64,000 nt of DNA from Rhizopus sp. PT2906 (GCA_025529335.1 JAMYHX010000033.1:62001-126000), one strand, 5' to 3'; shown: positions 44,428 to 56,759, numbered from the stretch's first letter. Translations and numbers: made by a program. The notes: generated by a model from the letters alone, not told the origin.

Positions 44428-46234
44428 GATCCCCAACCATCACCAAATAGCTTACAGTGACGACGTTCACACCATTTATCATACAACAGTCTTGCTGCAT
44501 TTTTACCTGCTATCGTTTGCGTTTCCATCGTCTTTAAAAATAAATGATTCATTAGTCATTATATCAACACACGTCCTCGTATATAAATATCTTACGGATA
44601 TGAAGTTTTCAAATGCGCTGGTATAAATGATTCCATTCTCTTCTCCTTCCATTTTCAATACAAAAGGCACAAACTGGTGCTCATCAGTGATAGGATATAG
44701 CTCTGGAAATGCGTGCCATTTCTTACGGAAGGTCCAACTCTTGTTCAAGAACAGTTCATCAAGCTCTTCTTCACCCAGCTCATGCGATGAGAATATCTTG
44801 ATGACTTGCTCACCATTATCCAATTGTCGGTGGACAGAGAATGTTTGAAATGGTGCACTACCATCTTGAAAGTTTTTAACTTTATATAATTGATAGAGAG
44901 TCAGTATAATCACAAGTGTTTGGGGGTATCTTGCTTACCTAATGGATGTCCAGTGGTGATAACAAAGGTGGGTGTTTTATCAATGCTGTCCTTGCCAAAA
45001 TAATGAGGATTGATATGTCCAGAAACAAGAGTAACATGAACAACATGATAATCTCGGTGATGACGTTCTGCTGGGAACCCAAACTGAATATCAGACAAGG
45101 CAAGAGGAGAAGCAAGGACGACATCATCAAACACTTGATGCGCTCCATCCGATGTTTGTACAGCGTATCTATGAACTGGTTTTCCTGTTTGATCGAATTC
45201 GGTGACATTATAAATAGCTGTTACTTTGGTGTTCAGTCGTACATCTGCCCCAGAACGACTTGCAAACTCTTCAAATATTTTGAAGTTTCCTTCTTCCAAT
45301 GCCCATGTACCATGACCTGCTTCCATCGACACCTACAGACATCAGTTAGTCTTTGCCTCTTATTTTTCATCTTGTGGTTTCTTACCATGACAGCTAATGC
45401 GTGCACTCTGTTCAAATCCTGGCAATAGTTACCTCTTGTTGCAGATTGTAGTACTTCATAGGCATAGGCATCGTTGATACCAAGCTCATCTTTTAAATAA
45501 TCAATAGCGCTTTGATTAAGCAAACTTTCAAATTGAAGACTCCTCACAGCCTTTGGTACATGTTCAAACCCAAGGTCTGAATCATACAGTTTCATAAACT
45601 GATCAACAACAGCCTTTTGCTTTCTTTGGAACTATACAGAACAATCAGATAAAAGCATCTTGTATGGAGACTGTTTTTACCTTGAGTGGGGAAATCAACC
45701 CATATCTCCAGATAGGAACAATCGTATCCCACAATGTGCCAGACTGTTCAAACAGAAACTCTTTTCCATCCCAAATACCAAGACCGGGTCTCTTATCATC
45801 ACGAACCTCTGTTAATTTAGTTCTTGTCAGATTGAACGTATCGACTGCCTTCATCAAGTTTTTATTGGCTTCAACAAAAATAGAAGCACCAAGTTCAATG
45901 CTCCCCCAAGTAGCAGCGTCATCTTTGATCGGAACAGTTGTACTTCTGCCTCCAATATATTCACTTTGCTCAAAAAGAGTCATACGAACTTTATCAGGAT
46001 GAGAAAATACGTTGCTTAGCCAGAAAGCAGTTGATGTCCCAGCAGCACCTCCACCTTTTGGCAAATAAGAAACGTTATTATTTATGATTTTCTCCCTGTT
46101 GTGTGTATACCTATGATGGCAACAGATTTTTCAATAGGGATTGAATTATCATGAAGAACATGTTGTCCATGTTGCCAGTCTGCAAAAGCAAATGACAAAA
46201 GACTAAATAGAGCCAAAGTTTGACAAGTTTTCAT
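44421..46234 (-). CDS. Prenylcysteine oxidase / FAD-dependent lyase
   Basis: Flavoprotein that cleaves S-prenylcysteines from degraded prenylated proteins in lysosome-like compartments. The signal peptide 'MKTCQTLALFSLLSFAFA' begins at 46234. The FAD-binding 'SVAIIGGGAAGTSTAFWL' spans an intron. It continues with 'LFEQSEYIGGRSTTV', 'ELGASIFVEANKNL', 'GLGIWDGKEFLFEQSG', 'GNYCQDLNRVHALAVMVSME' and 'AGHGTWALEEGNFKIFEEF', all hallmarks of PCYOX1. The terminal exon, after an intron joined to 'SAFENFIS', reads 'TMETQTIAGKNAARLLYDKW' and ends 'DGWGSY'. Multiple introns of ordinary length. Secretory-pathway localisation follows from the signal peptide. Confidence 0.92.
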
Positions 46235-46361
46235 AGAGAAAAAAGAAAAAAGGAGAAAAAAAAAAAAAAGCCAGGTTTATTTGTTTATGCAATAAAAGTA
46301 CAGAGCCAATCAAAACCGCTAAATCTCTTTATAATAATTTGCAACATAATGAACTATTCTT

Positions 46362-47864
46362 TTACACACCTTCAAGCCCATTCATGGCATGAAACATAAA
46401 GACCATGACATTAGCAGCCAATTGCATAGTGAATCCTCTGTACAGACCATAGATACCCCAAGCACTTGTGACCTGTCTATGCTTGGGATGACGGAACACG
46501 TCTTCGTCAGTGTCACTGGTTGTTGTTGAATCTGAATCGGAAAAGTGGTTCTTCTTGCGAAGTTTTCTTTGTTGACTAAACTTATTGCGTGTGCCCTCTT
46601 CCTTCATGATCTTGTACATAGCATCTAAAACACCTCGATAAGGCACTGGGCGTAAAGCGACAGTCGACTTGAACGGTTCACCCGTCATGGGTACCTGACA
46701 ATGAAGCCTCTTTCTGATGGTTTCTAAGGGAAGCATGAGCAGTAATCCCAAGGTAGATAGGGTAAATTCAGCAGCTCCGTAAAGTACAGGAGAGTCTGCG
46801 GGAGATATGCCTAAGGTGCGTGCAATGATTAATGGTATACTACAGGATAAAAGTGGGGTGATGCCATGATAGAGTAAGGTGGGTACCAAGTTTTTGGATA
46901 GGTAAATGCCGCGGAGTCCGCCTTCCTCTGCATACATAGTGCGTAGTGCATGGAAGGGTCCCTTGTACTTGCTGCATAGAGGTGAGGCAGATTGGACGAT
47001 CAATCTTGTTCTGATGATCTCGAGAGGGCTTAATAGGACGCCAACGACTAGATGAGAAGCAACAAGTGTTGTCATGTTTGGTGTAATGTTATCAAGATGC
47101 ATCAAAGGTATTGTGTCATCGTATAAGCCAAAGAGGTCATTTAAGGAGCCTTCAAGCGCAGGACGAAGTGTTGTGCGAAGCATCTCGTATACCCAAGTCA
47201 CCCTTTGACCTAAATACATTGTTCAATCAAAAGACAGTTTACCTTATTTTTCTCTCTCTTTTCTTTGTAGTGGTTACCTTTAAATAATGATTTCCATCCT
47301 TCAGTCGACTGCTTCACGATCAATCGTAATATCTCCAATAACCCATCTTGCATAGGTGCCATCTGATGAATTGGCCTGTTTTGATCGTCATATACACTGA
47401 CCGATAAGAATTCAAGCTTATTTAACCGATTTGCGTCAATAGATATTCTTTCAGGCTTTCTATAAAATGTATCTTCCTCATCGTCCTCTTCTTCGTCAGA
47501 GAACTATACAAGACATTAGGGTTCCTGTTTTAACTCGCATGGGGTAACTTGCCTGCGACGTTTGCAGGGGTTGTGTTTGCTCTAGTATAGCTGGACCTAG
47601 AACTTCGACATCTTCATGTGGAGAGTATTGAACCTGAAGCAGGGTTGTCCCCACTTCAAAAGGACTTGTTAGCATAGTAACAAAGTACTTGAAGAATGCA
47701 AAACTTGTGCATCGTGTTGTAAAGTTTTTCAAGTCGTCATGTCGTCTTGTGTCTTCCAGTAAATAGGGTGCACTTTGGTCAGTTGAAGGTAATGAAGTAT
47801 AATTATAATGGTGTATTCCAGGTGTATAATAAGGTCTATGAGGATTTACTTTTACAGTAGACAT
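46362..47864 (-). CDS. UGO1: Ugo1/SLC25A46-like mitochondrial carrier-family protein
   Basis: Mitochondrial outer-membrane member of the carrier family acting in mitochondrial fusion rather than transport. 461 residues in three exons: 47553-47864, 47278-47503 and 46362-47209. The N-terminus is soluble with 'YYTPGIHHYNYTSLPS'. Carrier-like repeats carry 'MLTSPFEVGTTLLQVQ', 'LLSPLEIIRTRLIVQS' and 'LMLPLETIRKRLHCQV', each a PX[DE]XX[KR]-like repeat motif. The Ser/Asp-rich loop 'FSDSDSTTTSDTDEDVF' and the C-terminus 'RGFTMQLAANVMVFMFHAMN' fit Ugo1. Intron 1 (47504-47552) uses GC-AG (CAG|GCAAGT...TATAG|TTC); the protein reads through the junction as 'TSQ' to 'FSDEEEDDEED'. Confidence 0.85.
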
Positions 47865-48609
47865 TGAAAGAAAAAACACAAAAAAATAATAATAAAAAAA
47901 ACTGAGCTTATTTTTTAACAGCAAAAATGATTTAGTAACGTGATGGTGTAAAGAACTATGCCATTTTTTTTTATTGTAAAAAAAAGAAAGGGAAAGATAA
48001 AAGGGAGGGGGGAATACGTACCATGATACTTGCTTTTTTATATACACATGAGCATTTTCCAATTTGTTCCTTACAGTGCCAATGAGGTATGAAAAAGACA
48101 TTAAAAATTGTATGAATGTCATCAACCTTTAAAGAAGAAGAAAAAAGCCCAAATTGAGATACAGCAGAAACATCCTGCGGTTCATGCATCTTTGATTGTT
48201 GAATACCGCTTGATTGTTTACATATTATCACCAGCAGCAAAAGGAAGATGCCAAGTGGGCTGTATATATAATATTTTTTTTAGAATTATTTTTACACTAT
48301 TTACCTTATTCTAACGTCACGGCAGGACGATAAAAACTGAATGGTTGTGGTGTGTGTAAGCTGGAAGATGAGCCCCGCTATTGAGTATACTTTAGTTGTT
48401 CTACTATTACTGTCATAAGTTGAAGCTGAACAATGATGGGATTGTGTTTAGACGAGACTTAGTGAAGTAGAATGAAAAGAGGAGAAAGAAAACAAAAGAA
48501 AAAATGTAACTACTGCGCGTTTTTCTTAGTGATGTGTGGTAGTGTTATTGTGGTTTGATGCAAACTGGCTAGTTTTATATAATTTTTAATTGTTGATCAA
48601 AAATACTCC
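47865..48609. other. Intergenic
   Basis: UGO1 promoter and 3' region of the SR-protein gene. A-rich runs at about 47884-47900 and 47967-47984. No gene supported. Confidence 0.5.
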
Positions 48610-49594
48610 TTAATAAGGTGATCTGGTACGAGGAGGGTAGGGTTCATATCTTGGTGGTGGTGGGCGACGGTCATAGCGGTCATAGCGGTCGTAACGGTCG
48701 TACCTATCGTAGCGATCATAACGGTCGTAACGATCCCTTTCGTAACGGTCGTATCTGGGAGGATCATAGCGGTCCATGTAAGATCGTTCATAGTAGCGAT
48801 CGTATCTGGGGTCACCACGGGGAGGTCTGTGATGGTCTCTTCTATCTCGGGGAGCTAAAGGAAATGTTAAACAAAGATGCATCCATTTTTATATATTAAA
48901 AACTTACGTCCGCGTTTAGGAGGTCCATAATAGCGACCAGGAGTAGGTGTTCTGGGTCTAGAACGTCTTGCCTTGAGTGAGGGAAAACTGTCAGTATAAT
49001 TGTTGCTGATTCTCATGCTGTTATACCTTTTCAACTGTAACAACGCGACCGTCAATTTCGGTTCCACTGACGCCAGTCAAGGCTCTTTCGGCGTCTTCAG
49101 CACTAGCCATACGAATAAAGCCAAAACCACGGGATTCACGTGTATGAGGATCATACATGATTTCTGCTTTTATAACCTATAATAACGAATGAATATAAAA
49201 AAAGATAAAAAAAGGACATAAATAATCACAAACCTTGCCATATTTTGCGAAAATTTCTTCAAGATCAGCACCATTTGTTCTTACTGTAAGACCGGTGATG
49301 AATAAGTTATCACCAGGATTTTCATCTTCACGACCTCTAATGTAAAAAGAAAAAAGGTGTGAATTAAGTTCGTGATTTTATATTATATTCGATATTTACA
49401 ATGGTTCCCTTGAGCGAGAACGGCTTCTGTATCTGTGTTCACTGTGCTCACGTCCAGGAGAACGGGATCTGGAGCGACTGCGGGAACGTCTACCTCTGTC
49501 GTCGGAGAGACGTTGATGTTCAACTAGAAACAAGATGTGAATACGTGTTTTACAAGATGATGGGTTGCATACCTGGATTTTCACTCTCACTCAT
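48610..49594 (-). CDS. Tra2-like SR splicing factor with one RRM
   Basis: RNA-binding splicing regulator of the transformer-2 type. The N-terminal RS region has 'RRSRSRSRSRSPGREHSEHR' and 'YRSRSRSREPL'. The RRM has RNP2 'NLFITGL', 'VRTNGADLEEIFAKYGKV', then 'EIMYDPHTRESRGFGFIRM' containing RNP1 'RGFGFIRM', and 'AERALTGVSGTEIDGR'. The RRM is followed by an 'ARRSRPRTPTPGRYYG' linker and a C-terminal Arg/Tyr/Asp region of tandem 'DRYDRY' units ending '...PPRTRSPY'. RS-RRM-RS order and the linker 'RPRTPTPGRYYG' identify Tra2. Nuclear, acts on exonic enhancers. The tandem repeat is encoded by repeated TCGTA-type hexamers (about 48669-48760). Confidence 0.9.
48665..48765. repeat. Tandem GACCGTTAC-type repeat encoding Asp-Arg-Tyr units
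   Basis: Nine-base units (plus-strand GGTCGTAAC, GGTCATAGC, CGATCGTAA variants) repeat about ten times and code for (Asp-Arg-Tyr)n on the minus strand near the C-terminus of the Tra2-like protein. Confidence 0.9.
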
Positions 49595-50370
49595 TTGGAA
49601 TAGATGAAACTAATGAATAAAAAAAAGATGATGGAAAAAGAAAGAAACCAATATTTCTTTCTCCTTTATTTGGCTCCAAAATTTTTTCTGCGTTTGGCTG
49701 AGACACTCACTTAAATCACCCCAGGATTTTTTGATTGGATAAAATAACGATGACGTCCATATCTTTTTTTTTTCGAATCAGACTAGAATAAAATACTTGG
49801 GACACATGCGAAAATGCACACGAAAACACTATGTGCACACCAGAACAGAAGGTTTCATTTATTTGTATATATCATTATCGTTCATGCTGTTCTTTATACA
49901 GGATGGTTCATATAATGGTGGCAACGTTGGCCGAATTAACTTTCTATATTTCTTTTCAAACTGTCAGTTGCCATGGTTGGCCTAAAGGTCTCAGGTGACT
50001 CGGGTCAAAATGACAGGTACAGCGTATTGCCTGCTGTCTCAAAGTATACAGACCTGTTATATACGTCTGTAACTCATTGAATACAATCGAAAGAATCGAA
50101 TCAACAATTACAAAGTGAGGTGTCTGTCGTATTTGTGCGTTTATATCAAAGAAGATTATACATCCTTTGACTCTGTTATAGAATGAAGATCACGACGAAT
50201 GAGAATTGGGTATGACGCATCTATAAGAATAACGCATTTTGTGGTCAGTTTTTTTTTGTTTCTTTAAAGAATGACAACAAGAAATGCCTGTAAGGCAAGC
50301 AAGACAGAAAGACAAATAGTAAAATCCAATAAAAAAGCAATTATGTATACGTTACACTAAGTTTTTGATC
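49595..50370. other. Intergenic, no gene
   Basis: About 775 bp upstream of the Tra2-like gene and before MITE copy C. It contains GTTGCCATGG at 49970 (a half X-box without a matching arm). No coding signal. Confidence 0.5.
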
Positions 50371-50735
50371 AACACTACATGTACCAGAAAATGCACCAGA
50401 ATATAGGCCAATGTTACGGGCGCTTCCTTGGGGCACTACCTATGTTGTTACTATACAACTTCACATTACCAAACTCTCTGCCTAACCTAAGGCTTGTCCA
50501 GTTCACTCTCTTCTGACATAAAATGTGAATTACATGTGTTCTTGTATCTTTGTTGATAAACTGACAACATAAAACTAGAATAAATAACATTTCTTTTTTA
50601 TCTCTTTCTTCTTCTTGAAAAGAAACGAAACAAAATGGTGAAAAGCTTTGTTGGATTACATCACGAGCAATAGGTAGAGGTAGTGCCTGTAGTATTAGTC
50701 TAATTTCTGGTGCATTTTCTGGTGCATGTAGTGTT
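50371..50735 (+). mobile_element. MITE-like element, copy C
   Basis: 365-bp element with inverted ends: left AACACTACATGTACCAGAAA with a second GCACCAGAA unit, right ...TTTTCTGGTGCATGTAGTGTT. The last ~333 bp is identical base for base to copy B at 40998-41350. Too short to code for a transposase, so it would depend on one in trans. Position just upstream (36 bp) of the start codon of the next unknown gene. Confidence 0.85.
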
Positions 50736-50770
50736 TCCTTAAATTTTGACCATCACAAGGGAACCTTTGG

Positions 50771-51331
50771 ATGTCTAGCAGTACTAAAGGTATTAGCTGG
50801 CGAATTTTTTATGCTTCTAGAGAAGCTTTCAAGAAGCTTAAAATATTTTTTCTACATGCTTCAGGTAAGTGTATAAGCTTGGTATCTGTGATGTAATTAT
50901 ATTTTCTCTTAAAACTTATCATCTATAGACACCCAACTACATTTGTGGAGCTTGATATACTGTGGGCAAGGCTTCTTTGAGATCTGGAGAGAAAGTTTTA
51001 TTGACATAAAGCCTAAATTTAAAGATCACCTGGAGTTCCTCCCAGCTGGCATACAATTCTACTGGGACATGAAGATGAGTGTGACTTACGCAAAATCGAT
51101 ATAGATGTTGTTATTCATACTTGTACTAATAAAATATAGGAATTGTTATGCCTGACAGACAAAGTAATAGAAGATCTCAAAGAAGAACATGTGAAAGCAC
51201 TGCAGAAATATAGATACAGCAGTTGCCCTGTACCAACACTGAAGGAGCTTATTAATCCAATCATCCTAAAGCTCACTCAGGAAAAAGATAGTGTTGGGAT
51301 GGTACATCTGGGTCCTTTCTATAGTCAATAA
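50771..51331 (+). CDS. Unknown spliced gene downstream of MITE copy C
   Basis: Exon 1 starts with ATG at 50771 ('MSSSTKGISWRIFYASREAF', then 'KKLKIFFLHAS') and ends at 50864 (GTAAGT). The intron ends TATAG at 50928; joining restores 'DTQLHLWSLIYCGQGFFEIW' and 'KPKFKDHLEFLPAGIQFYWD'. A second intron of about 58 nt leads to 'ELLCLTDKVIEDLKEEHVKA' and 'PVPTLKELINPIILKLTQ', ending at 51331. Phases agree at the first junction; the second donor (GTGACT) is weak. It may be a fragment of a larger gene truncated by the element. No family recognised. Confidence 0.5.
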
Positions 51332-51675
51332 ATCATGGGTAATACTAGGGGCACTGCAAAAGGGATACTCGATATTCATTTAAATAATTTAATGAAGGAG
51401 ACTCTTTATCTTATCCCCATATTTTGAAATCTCTTGTAACTTCAAAAGAACATAGAGTTTTACTCCTGATAATTTAATAAGCTCTTCTCCATTGTCCAAT
51501 ATCACTTGACAAGCATCTTTCTTAAACAGCTCTTGTTTAATTTAAAGAAGTTGCACCTAATAATAAATATATTTTAAAAGAGGAGAGAAAAGGAGAGAGA
51601 GAGAGGCTTTATTGTATCTCCCACTTTCAAACATACTTGATTTATAGTTTATACATCCTTTATCACAAAGCTTCT
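51332..51675. other. Intergenic spacer
   Basis: Holds the 3' UTR of the TatD-like gene and a GA-rich stretch at 51580-51606. No gene. Confidence 0.5.
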
Positions 51676-52767
51676 TTATTTACACAATCCAACAAACTCT
51701 TGCCAGTTTTTCTGTGTCACTTGCACCACTTTTTGCACAGACCACTGACGTGTTTGTGCTATTATTTTAGTGATTTCTATCATACAGGTGTCTAAGCCTT
51801 TAGGCGAATTAAGATCGGATTCTATCAACAGTCTATCCTCAGGTACTGCCTTGATCAATTCAATAAACTTTTCTGTCGGCAATAGTCTAGCATTAATGAC
51901 AGCTGAGAATGATATGTAGATCTTGAATCCATTGAGCTGCATAAATTGATGGATAGTCGCTGGTGATCCGCCATATGAATGCAAACAGAGGCGAAGAGGA
52001 GAGAAGGGCTTATTGAGCTTTTTTAGCTTTCTGTTACTGTACTGTCCAGACTGTTCTTTAAGATAGTTGTATAGGTGACCTTGGCCTTGCACACAATGAG
52101 CGCTTATACCTCGATCGAGCTCTCGTGCCAAATTACTCTGAATTTCAAATATTCTCAACTGATGCTCAATGGAGCATTGAACATTCGTTGGTTTAACTCC
52201 GTGCCATTCAATTGCACCTCCAGGTAGTAACTTGGCTGCCCTGTCAAGCCCGATTTCCCCAACAAGCGCGTTTGGATGGTCAAGTAGCCTTTGACGTAGA
52301 TTTTGATACCACACCTCATATGGAAATGGATCTTTCAAATCATGTATCATTTGTTCTAGTTCATCTTCATGAGGGCACGTGAGAACACTCTTGTAATGCT
52401 CCTTTGCTGGCTTTTCTTCGATCATCAATCTATAACAAAACCATGGATGAATACCTTTCCTAAAGATTTAAGTGATATGGTTTTCTCTTTTTTAAAATAT
52501 AATCTGTTTACCAAATGAAGGAATACACATATTCTCTCGCTCTTTATTACATTCTGCTGCTACTTTGGACACCATATCCCAATCATCTTGTCTGACGCCC
52601 ATGATAGTAATATGACCTGTCTGTAATTGACGAATCATGGGTATATTGGCAATATCATCGTGTGGATGACAGTGAGCATCGCATACATATGGGGAAAGAC
52701 TTTCATCAAATGGTTCATCCGTCTTGGGAACACCATGTTGACTAAAGTCTATGTCTTCTTCACTCAT
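51676..52767 (-). CDS. TatD-family metal-dependent hydrolase (Scn1-like)
   Basis: Putative metal-dependent DNase of the amidohydrolase superfamily. Two exons, starting at 52767. The metal ligands are visible: 'CDAHCHPHDD' (HxH), 'LVGEIGLDRA' (Glu), 'RGISAHCVQG' (His), 'LCLHSYGGSP' (His) and 'LIESDLNSPKG' (Asp). The N-terminal acidic segment and central insert 'LLPGGAIEWHGVKPTN' match the fungal Cut9-interacting protein Scn1 branch of the family rather than bacterial TatD. The splice joins 'CIPSFG' to 'IHPWFCYRL', restoring the family's GIHPW motif with an AAAG acceptor. Confidence 0.85.
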
Positions 52768-53535
52768 ACTTGACTAAATAATGAAAAAAAGAAAAGAAGC
52801 AAAAAAACTCTATATTTTATAGTCTAATAAAAAGAGCGCAACAAAATCTGGTTTTCCTATTTTGTACAAATTCAAAGACAGCAGTGTCATTGCATCCCTC
52901 TTGTATCCTTTGAACAAGATAATAAAATGTGTCGACAGTTTACATCAATAAAAAGATAGTAACACGACATTAAATCTGTATTAAAGAATATGCTACTCCT
53001 TGAACGAGATGAGGTTGCCACGGCACCAATCGAAGAAGCAAACCAATGCGAGTCATCATTTCGTCACTCAGCTTCGACGAAAAGCATAGCAAATGGGAGA
53101 AAAAAAAAGTATGACTCGTATAGCTTCCTTAAAGATAAACTTTCACAAAAATTGTACATTCTATAATAAACTGCTGGCTATCAACCAGATCAACCTATTG
53201 TAGCATTCATATAAATTTAAGCCAGCTGTGCTGATTGCATGACTAAAAAAAAAAAATCGCCTATTTAGAGGATATAGATATTGCATTTGATCATATATTC
53301 AACCTACGTCAGTTATACAAGATACAAATTAATGGTACCCAAGTTGGTTTACTTGCTTAGTATTTACAGTAACAGGATCAATAACATGCTACCATCATAT
53401 TTACTTGAACCTTTGGGCAACTCTAAACAGGTCTATTAGAGAAGCAGACAAATAAATATGATTGGCTGATTGAAAAAGAGAGAAAGACAGAATTAAATTA
53501 TCAGTTTGCCCTTTTTTCTGTACTTCATCTATACA
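52768..53535. other. Divergent promoter region
   Basis: Shared upstream DNA of the TatD-like gene (-) and beta-adaptin (+). An X-box-like word GTTGCCACGGCACC at 53016-53029 differs by one base from a perfect palindrome. No gene seen. Confidence 0.5.
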
Positions 53536-56058
53536 ATGTCTGATGCCAAGTATTTTCAAAGAGGTATATACATATATACACACTACTTTTTCTTTCTTTC
53601 TTTGACTAATTTTGCTTTCTTTTAATGTAGGAAAAATTCAAGAGCTTCGAGCAGAACTTACCTCTGAAAAGCGTGATCAAAAGCATCAACGAAAGAAGAC
53701 AGTGATGAAGAAAATTGTCGCCAATATGACCATGGGAAACGACATGTCACCACTCTTTCCGGATATTCTTAATGTAATGCAAGTACCTGTACTTGAAATT
53801 AAGAAAATGGTCTACCTTTACATCATCAATTACGCACGAACAAAACCTGATATGGCAGTGATGGCCATATCTATGTTTATCAAAGTAAAAAGGAACAAAT
53901 GTAAATGATTGATTTCTCTTACTTATATGTATACACAAAAGGATGTAGAGGATCCTAATCCATTAATAAGAGCTTTGGCCATACGTACTATGGGTTATAT
54001 CCAGGTCGAAAAGATTGTTGATGTACTTGTTGATCCACTCCGACACAGCTTAAAAGATAGAGATCCTTATGTAAGAAAGACAGCTGCTATATGCGTGGCC
54101 AAGCTATACATGTACGATAAAGTCCTGGTAGAGAGCGAGCATTTTGTTGACATGCTGAGAGATTTATTGGCCGACCCTAATCCGACAGTATGTGCATATT
54201 CCATATATAGTTACTCCTATGGTGTGAACTTATATTTTATCATAGGTAGTAGCTAGTGCCGTGGCAGCTTTAACAGAGATATCCGAGCGATCTGATAACA
54301 TCCAACTGCGACTCAATCATTCTACAGCAAGTAAGCTGGTAGCTGCTCTAGGAGAATGCTCAGAGTAAGTATCGAGGATAGCATTGTATTTGTAGTCGAC
54401 TGGTTAATGATCAGGTTAGATGGGGACAGACTTATATACTGGAAGCACTCATGTACTATGTACCTCAGGATGCTGGAGATGCAGAAATGCTGGCTGAACG
54501 TATATCACCTCGTCTTCAGCATGCAAATTCAGCCGTTGTGCTTACGACAACCAAGGTCATTATGTATCTTATGAACTATATGAGTAATGAAGAGGAGATC
54601 AACCAACTGTGTCGTAAATTGGCACCTCCATTAGGTATACATATTACATCAAAGTAATTACTTTTTATTTTATTCATATTCCTTTGTTACAGTCACCTTA
54701 CTCGCCTCTGGATATGAAGTACAATATGTGGCACTTCGTAACATACAGTTGATAATTCAAAGAAGACCAGAGATCTTAAAGAACGATATCAAAGTCTTTT
54801 TCTGTAAATATGACGATCCTATCTGTGTGAAGCTAGGAAAGTTAGAGATCATATTTAGGTTAGCGAATGAGCGAAATGTTGATATGGTACTTCATGAACT
54901 GAAAGAGTAAGTCGCTTCATAATAAGAGAAACACGAGACATGAACCTCTTGATGATAGATATGCAGCAGAGGTAGACGTCGATTTTGTTCGAAAGGCGGT
55001 TAGAGCCATTGGTCGATTGGCTGTCAAGATTGAAACAGCAGCTGACAAATGTATTGCTGCTCTTTTGGAATTAATTCAAACCAAAGTAAACTATGTTGTC
55101 CAAGAGGCTATTATAGTCATTAGGGTAAAAGAATAATTAAGCTACAGCAAAGGGATGACAGGAGAACTTATAAAAAATATAGGACATATTTAGAAAATAC
55201 CCCAATCAATATGAAAGTATTATCTCTACACTATGTGAAAATTTGGATGATTTGGATGAGCCTGAAGCAAAGGCGTCCATGATATGGATCATTGGACAGT
55301 ATGCAGATAGAATTGAAAATGCTGATCAATTGTTGGATGACTTTTTATATACATTTCTTGAAGAACCTCATGAGGTAAAAAGAGATATGGCCACCACAGT
55401 CCTGTGTATTGACATGGATATTTCGTAGGTACAATTGGCATTACTCACAGCAACAGTCAAGTTGTTTGTTCAGCGACCCACAGCTGGTCAAGAACTTGTG
55501 CCCAAGGTGCTGAAGTGGGCAACGGAGGAAGTAGATAATCCCGATTTACGAGATCGTGGTTATATATACTGGCGTCTGCTTTCCACAGATCCAGCTGCAG
55601 CCAAGGTAAGCAACATTCGCTTGTGTAATCCTCTTCTCAAACTAAATGACCATGATACATAGGCTGTCGTTTTATCCGACAAACCTGCCATCACGACAGA
55701 AAGCGACAATCTTGATCCTCACTTTCTGGATGAGCTATTACTCCACATTGGCTCTTTAGCCTCTGTTTATCATAAGAGTCCAACGTCATTTATCAGTCGC
55801 TATAAGCCACGACACCTCATCCCATCTCCTGCACTTCAAAAACGATCTGAACAAACATATTTAACACAACAGCAACAGCAACAACAACAACAACAGCAGC
55901 AATCATGGACAATGGTTCAGCAACAAGAACCCTATCAACCTTCTCCCGTTCCACCTCAAGCACAACTCAATGATTGGAGCTATAATGCGGCTACAGGTGC
56001 ACCTCGTATCATGTCTTCACAGTCGAGTAATCCATACTCAATGGACTTGCTACAGTAA
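53536..56058 (+). CDS. Beta-adaptin of a clathrin adaptor complex (AP-1/AP-2 type)
   Basis: Large subunit of a clathrin adaptor. About ten exons from 'MSDAKYFQRG' (53536) to the stop at 56056. Adaptin N-region motifs: 'GKIQELRAELTSEKRDQKHQ', 'KKTVMKKIVANMTMGND', 'MSPLFPDILNVMQ', 'NPLIRALAIRTMGYIQVEKI', 'DRDPYVRKTAAICVAKLYMY', 'YILEALMYYVPQD' and 'PEAKASMIWIIGQYADRIEN'. The trunk ends at about residue 600, followed by a poly-Gln run (about 55867-55904) and a Pro/Gln-rich tail. The C-terminal ear (appendage) domain of metazoan beta-adaptins is absent, as in yeast Apl2, which points to AP-1. Ends 15 bp from the convergent ERG28. Confidence 0.9.
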
Positions 56059-56073
56059 ACTTTTTATTTCATT

Positions 56074-56655
56074 CTAGTCAAACTTGATGTATTCTTCCTT
56101 GACTTGAATCAAATAAAAAAGCGATGAAACTATTGTGGGTTTAGTATAAAACGCTTTCTTTAAAAAATAAAACTGACCTGCAACGAATAAGGGTGACATG
56201 AAAGGACCATTCAGTTTGCAGCCCTTAAAGACGAGTAACTCACCAGCATAGTGAGTCAAGGCAATGACATATGTCCAAATAGCGAGATTGTACATGCTAA
56301 AGAAAGAGAGATTAATTGGAATAAAAGCAAAAGTAATCTCTTACAATCTATGTTCAAGATGAAAAGCGGCATAAATGCGAATCATACTGACAGACCATGT
56401 CCAGGTAGCAAAGAGACGACCACTGAGTGGTGTGACTGAAATAGAGAATGAGCAAAGAGGAAACTAGGACGATGAAATAAAAAAGTTACCTTCATGAGGT
56501 TTATTGGCATAAACGCGCTTCGTGAGCGTATCAGTACAAAAGTTTTGAATAGAGTTGAAGATACCAAGAGCAGATGTAAACAAGAGCCATTTAGGCAAGT
56601 AGCCTTCAGGAAGAGTAGAAAAGATGTCAATAAATTGTCTATAAAAGGATTCCAT
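56074..56655 (-). CDS. ERG28: Ergosterol biosynthesis scaffold protein Erg28
   Basis: ER membrane protein that tethers the sterol C4-demethylation enzymes (Erg25-Erg26-Erg27). Exons run from the ATG at 56655 ('MESFYRQF'). 'LPKWLLFTSALGIFNSIQNF', 'TKRVYANKPHEVTPLSGRLF', 'ATWTWSVSMIRIYAAFHL', 'MYNLAIWTYVIALTHYAGEL' and 'FKGCKLNGPFMSPLFVA' follow in the Erg28 order, with the diagnostic WTYVIALxH. The last intron splices 'LFVA' to 'VSSLFYLIQVKEEYIKFD'. The start is taken at 56655 because upstream codons read through transposon-derived sequence that ends near 56760. Confidence 0.95.
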
Positions 56656-56759
56656 GGTTCTAAAAAGAAATATAGAGAGCGTCGTGCCAACACCAATTCC
56701 CAGTTGATTCAAGTCGGACTGCAGATATGATATTATCTCTTCAAGCCGCGCTCTAGTTA

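Noticed and set aside
48618..48899. Plus-strand frame over the Tra2-like C-terminus
   Set aside because: Shadow of the tandem repeat coding on the minus strand.
53016..53029. X-box-like GTTGCCACGGCACC
   Set aside because: One mismatch in the second arm; kept only as a note in the spacer entry.
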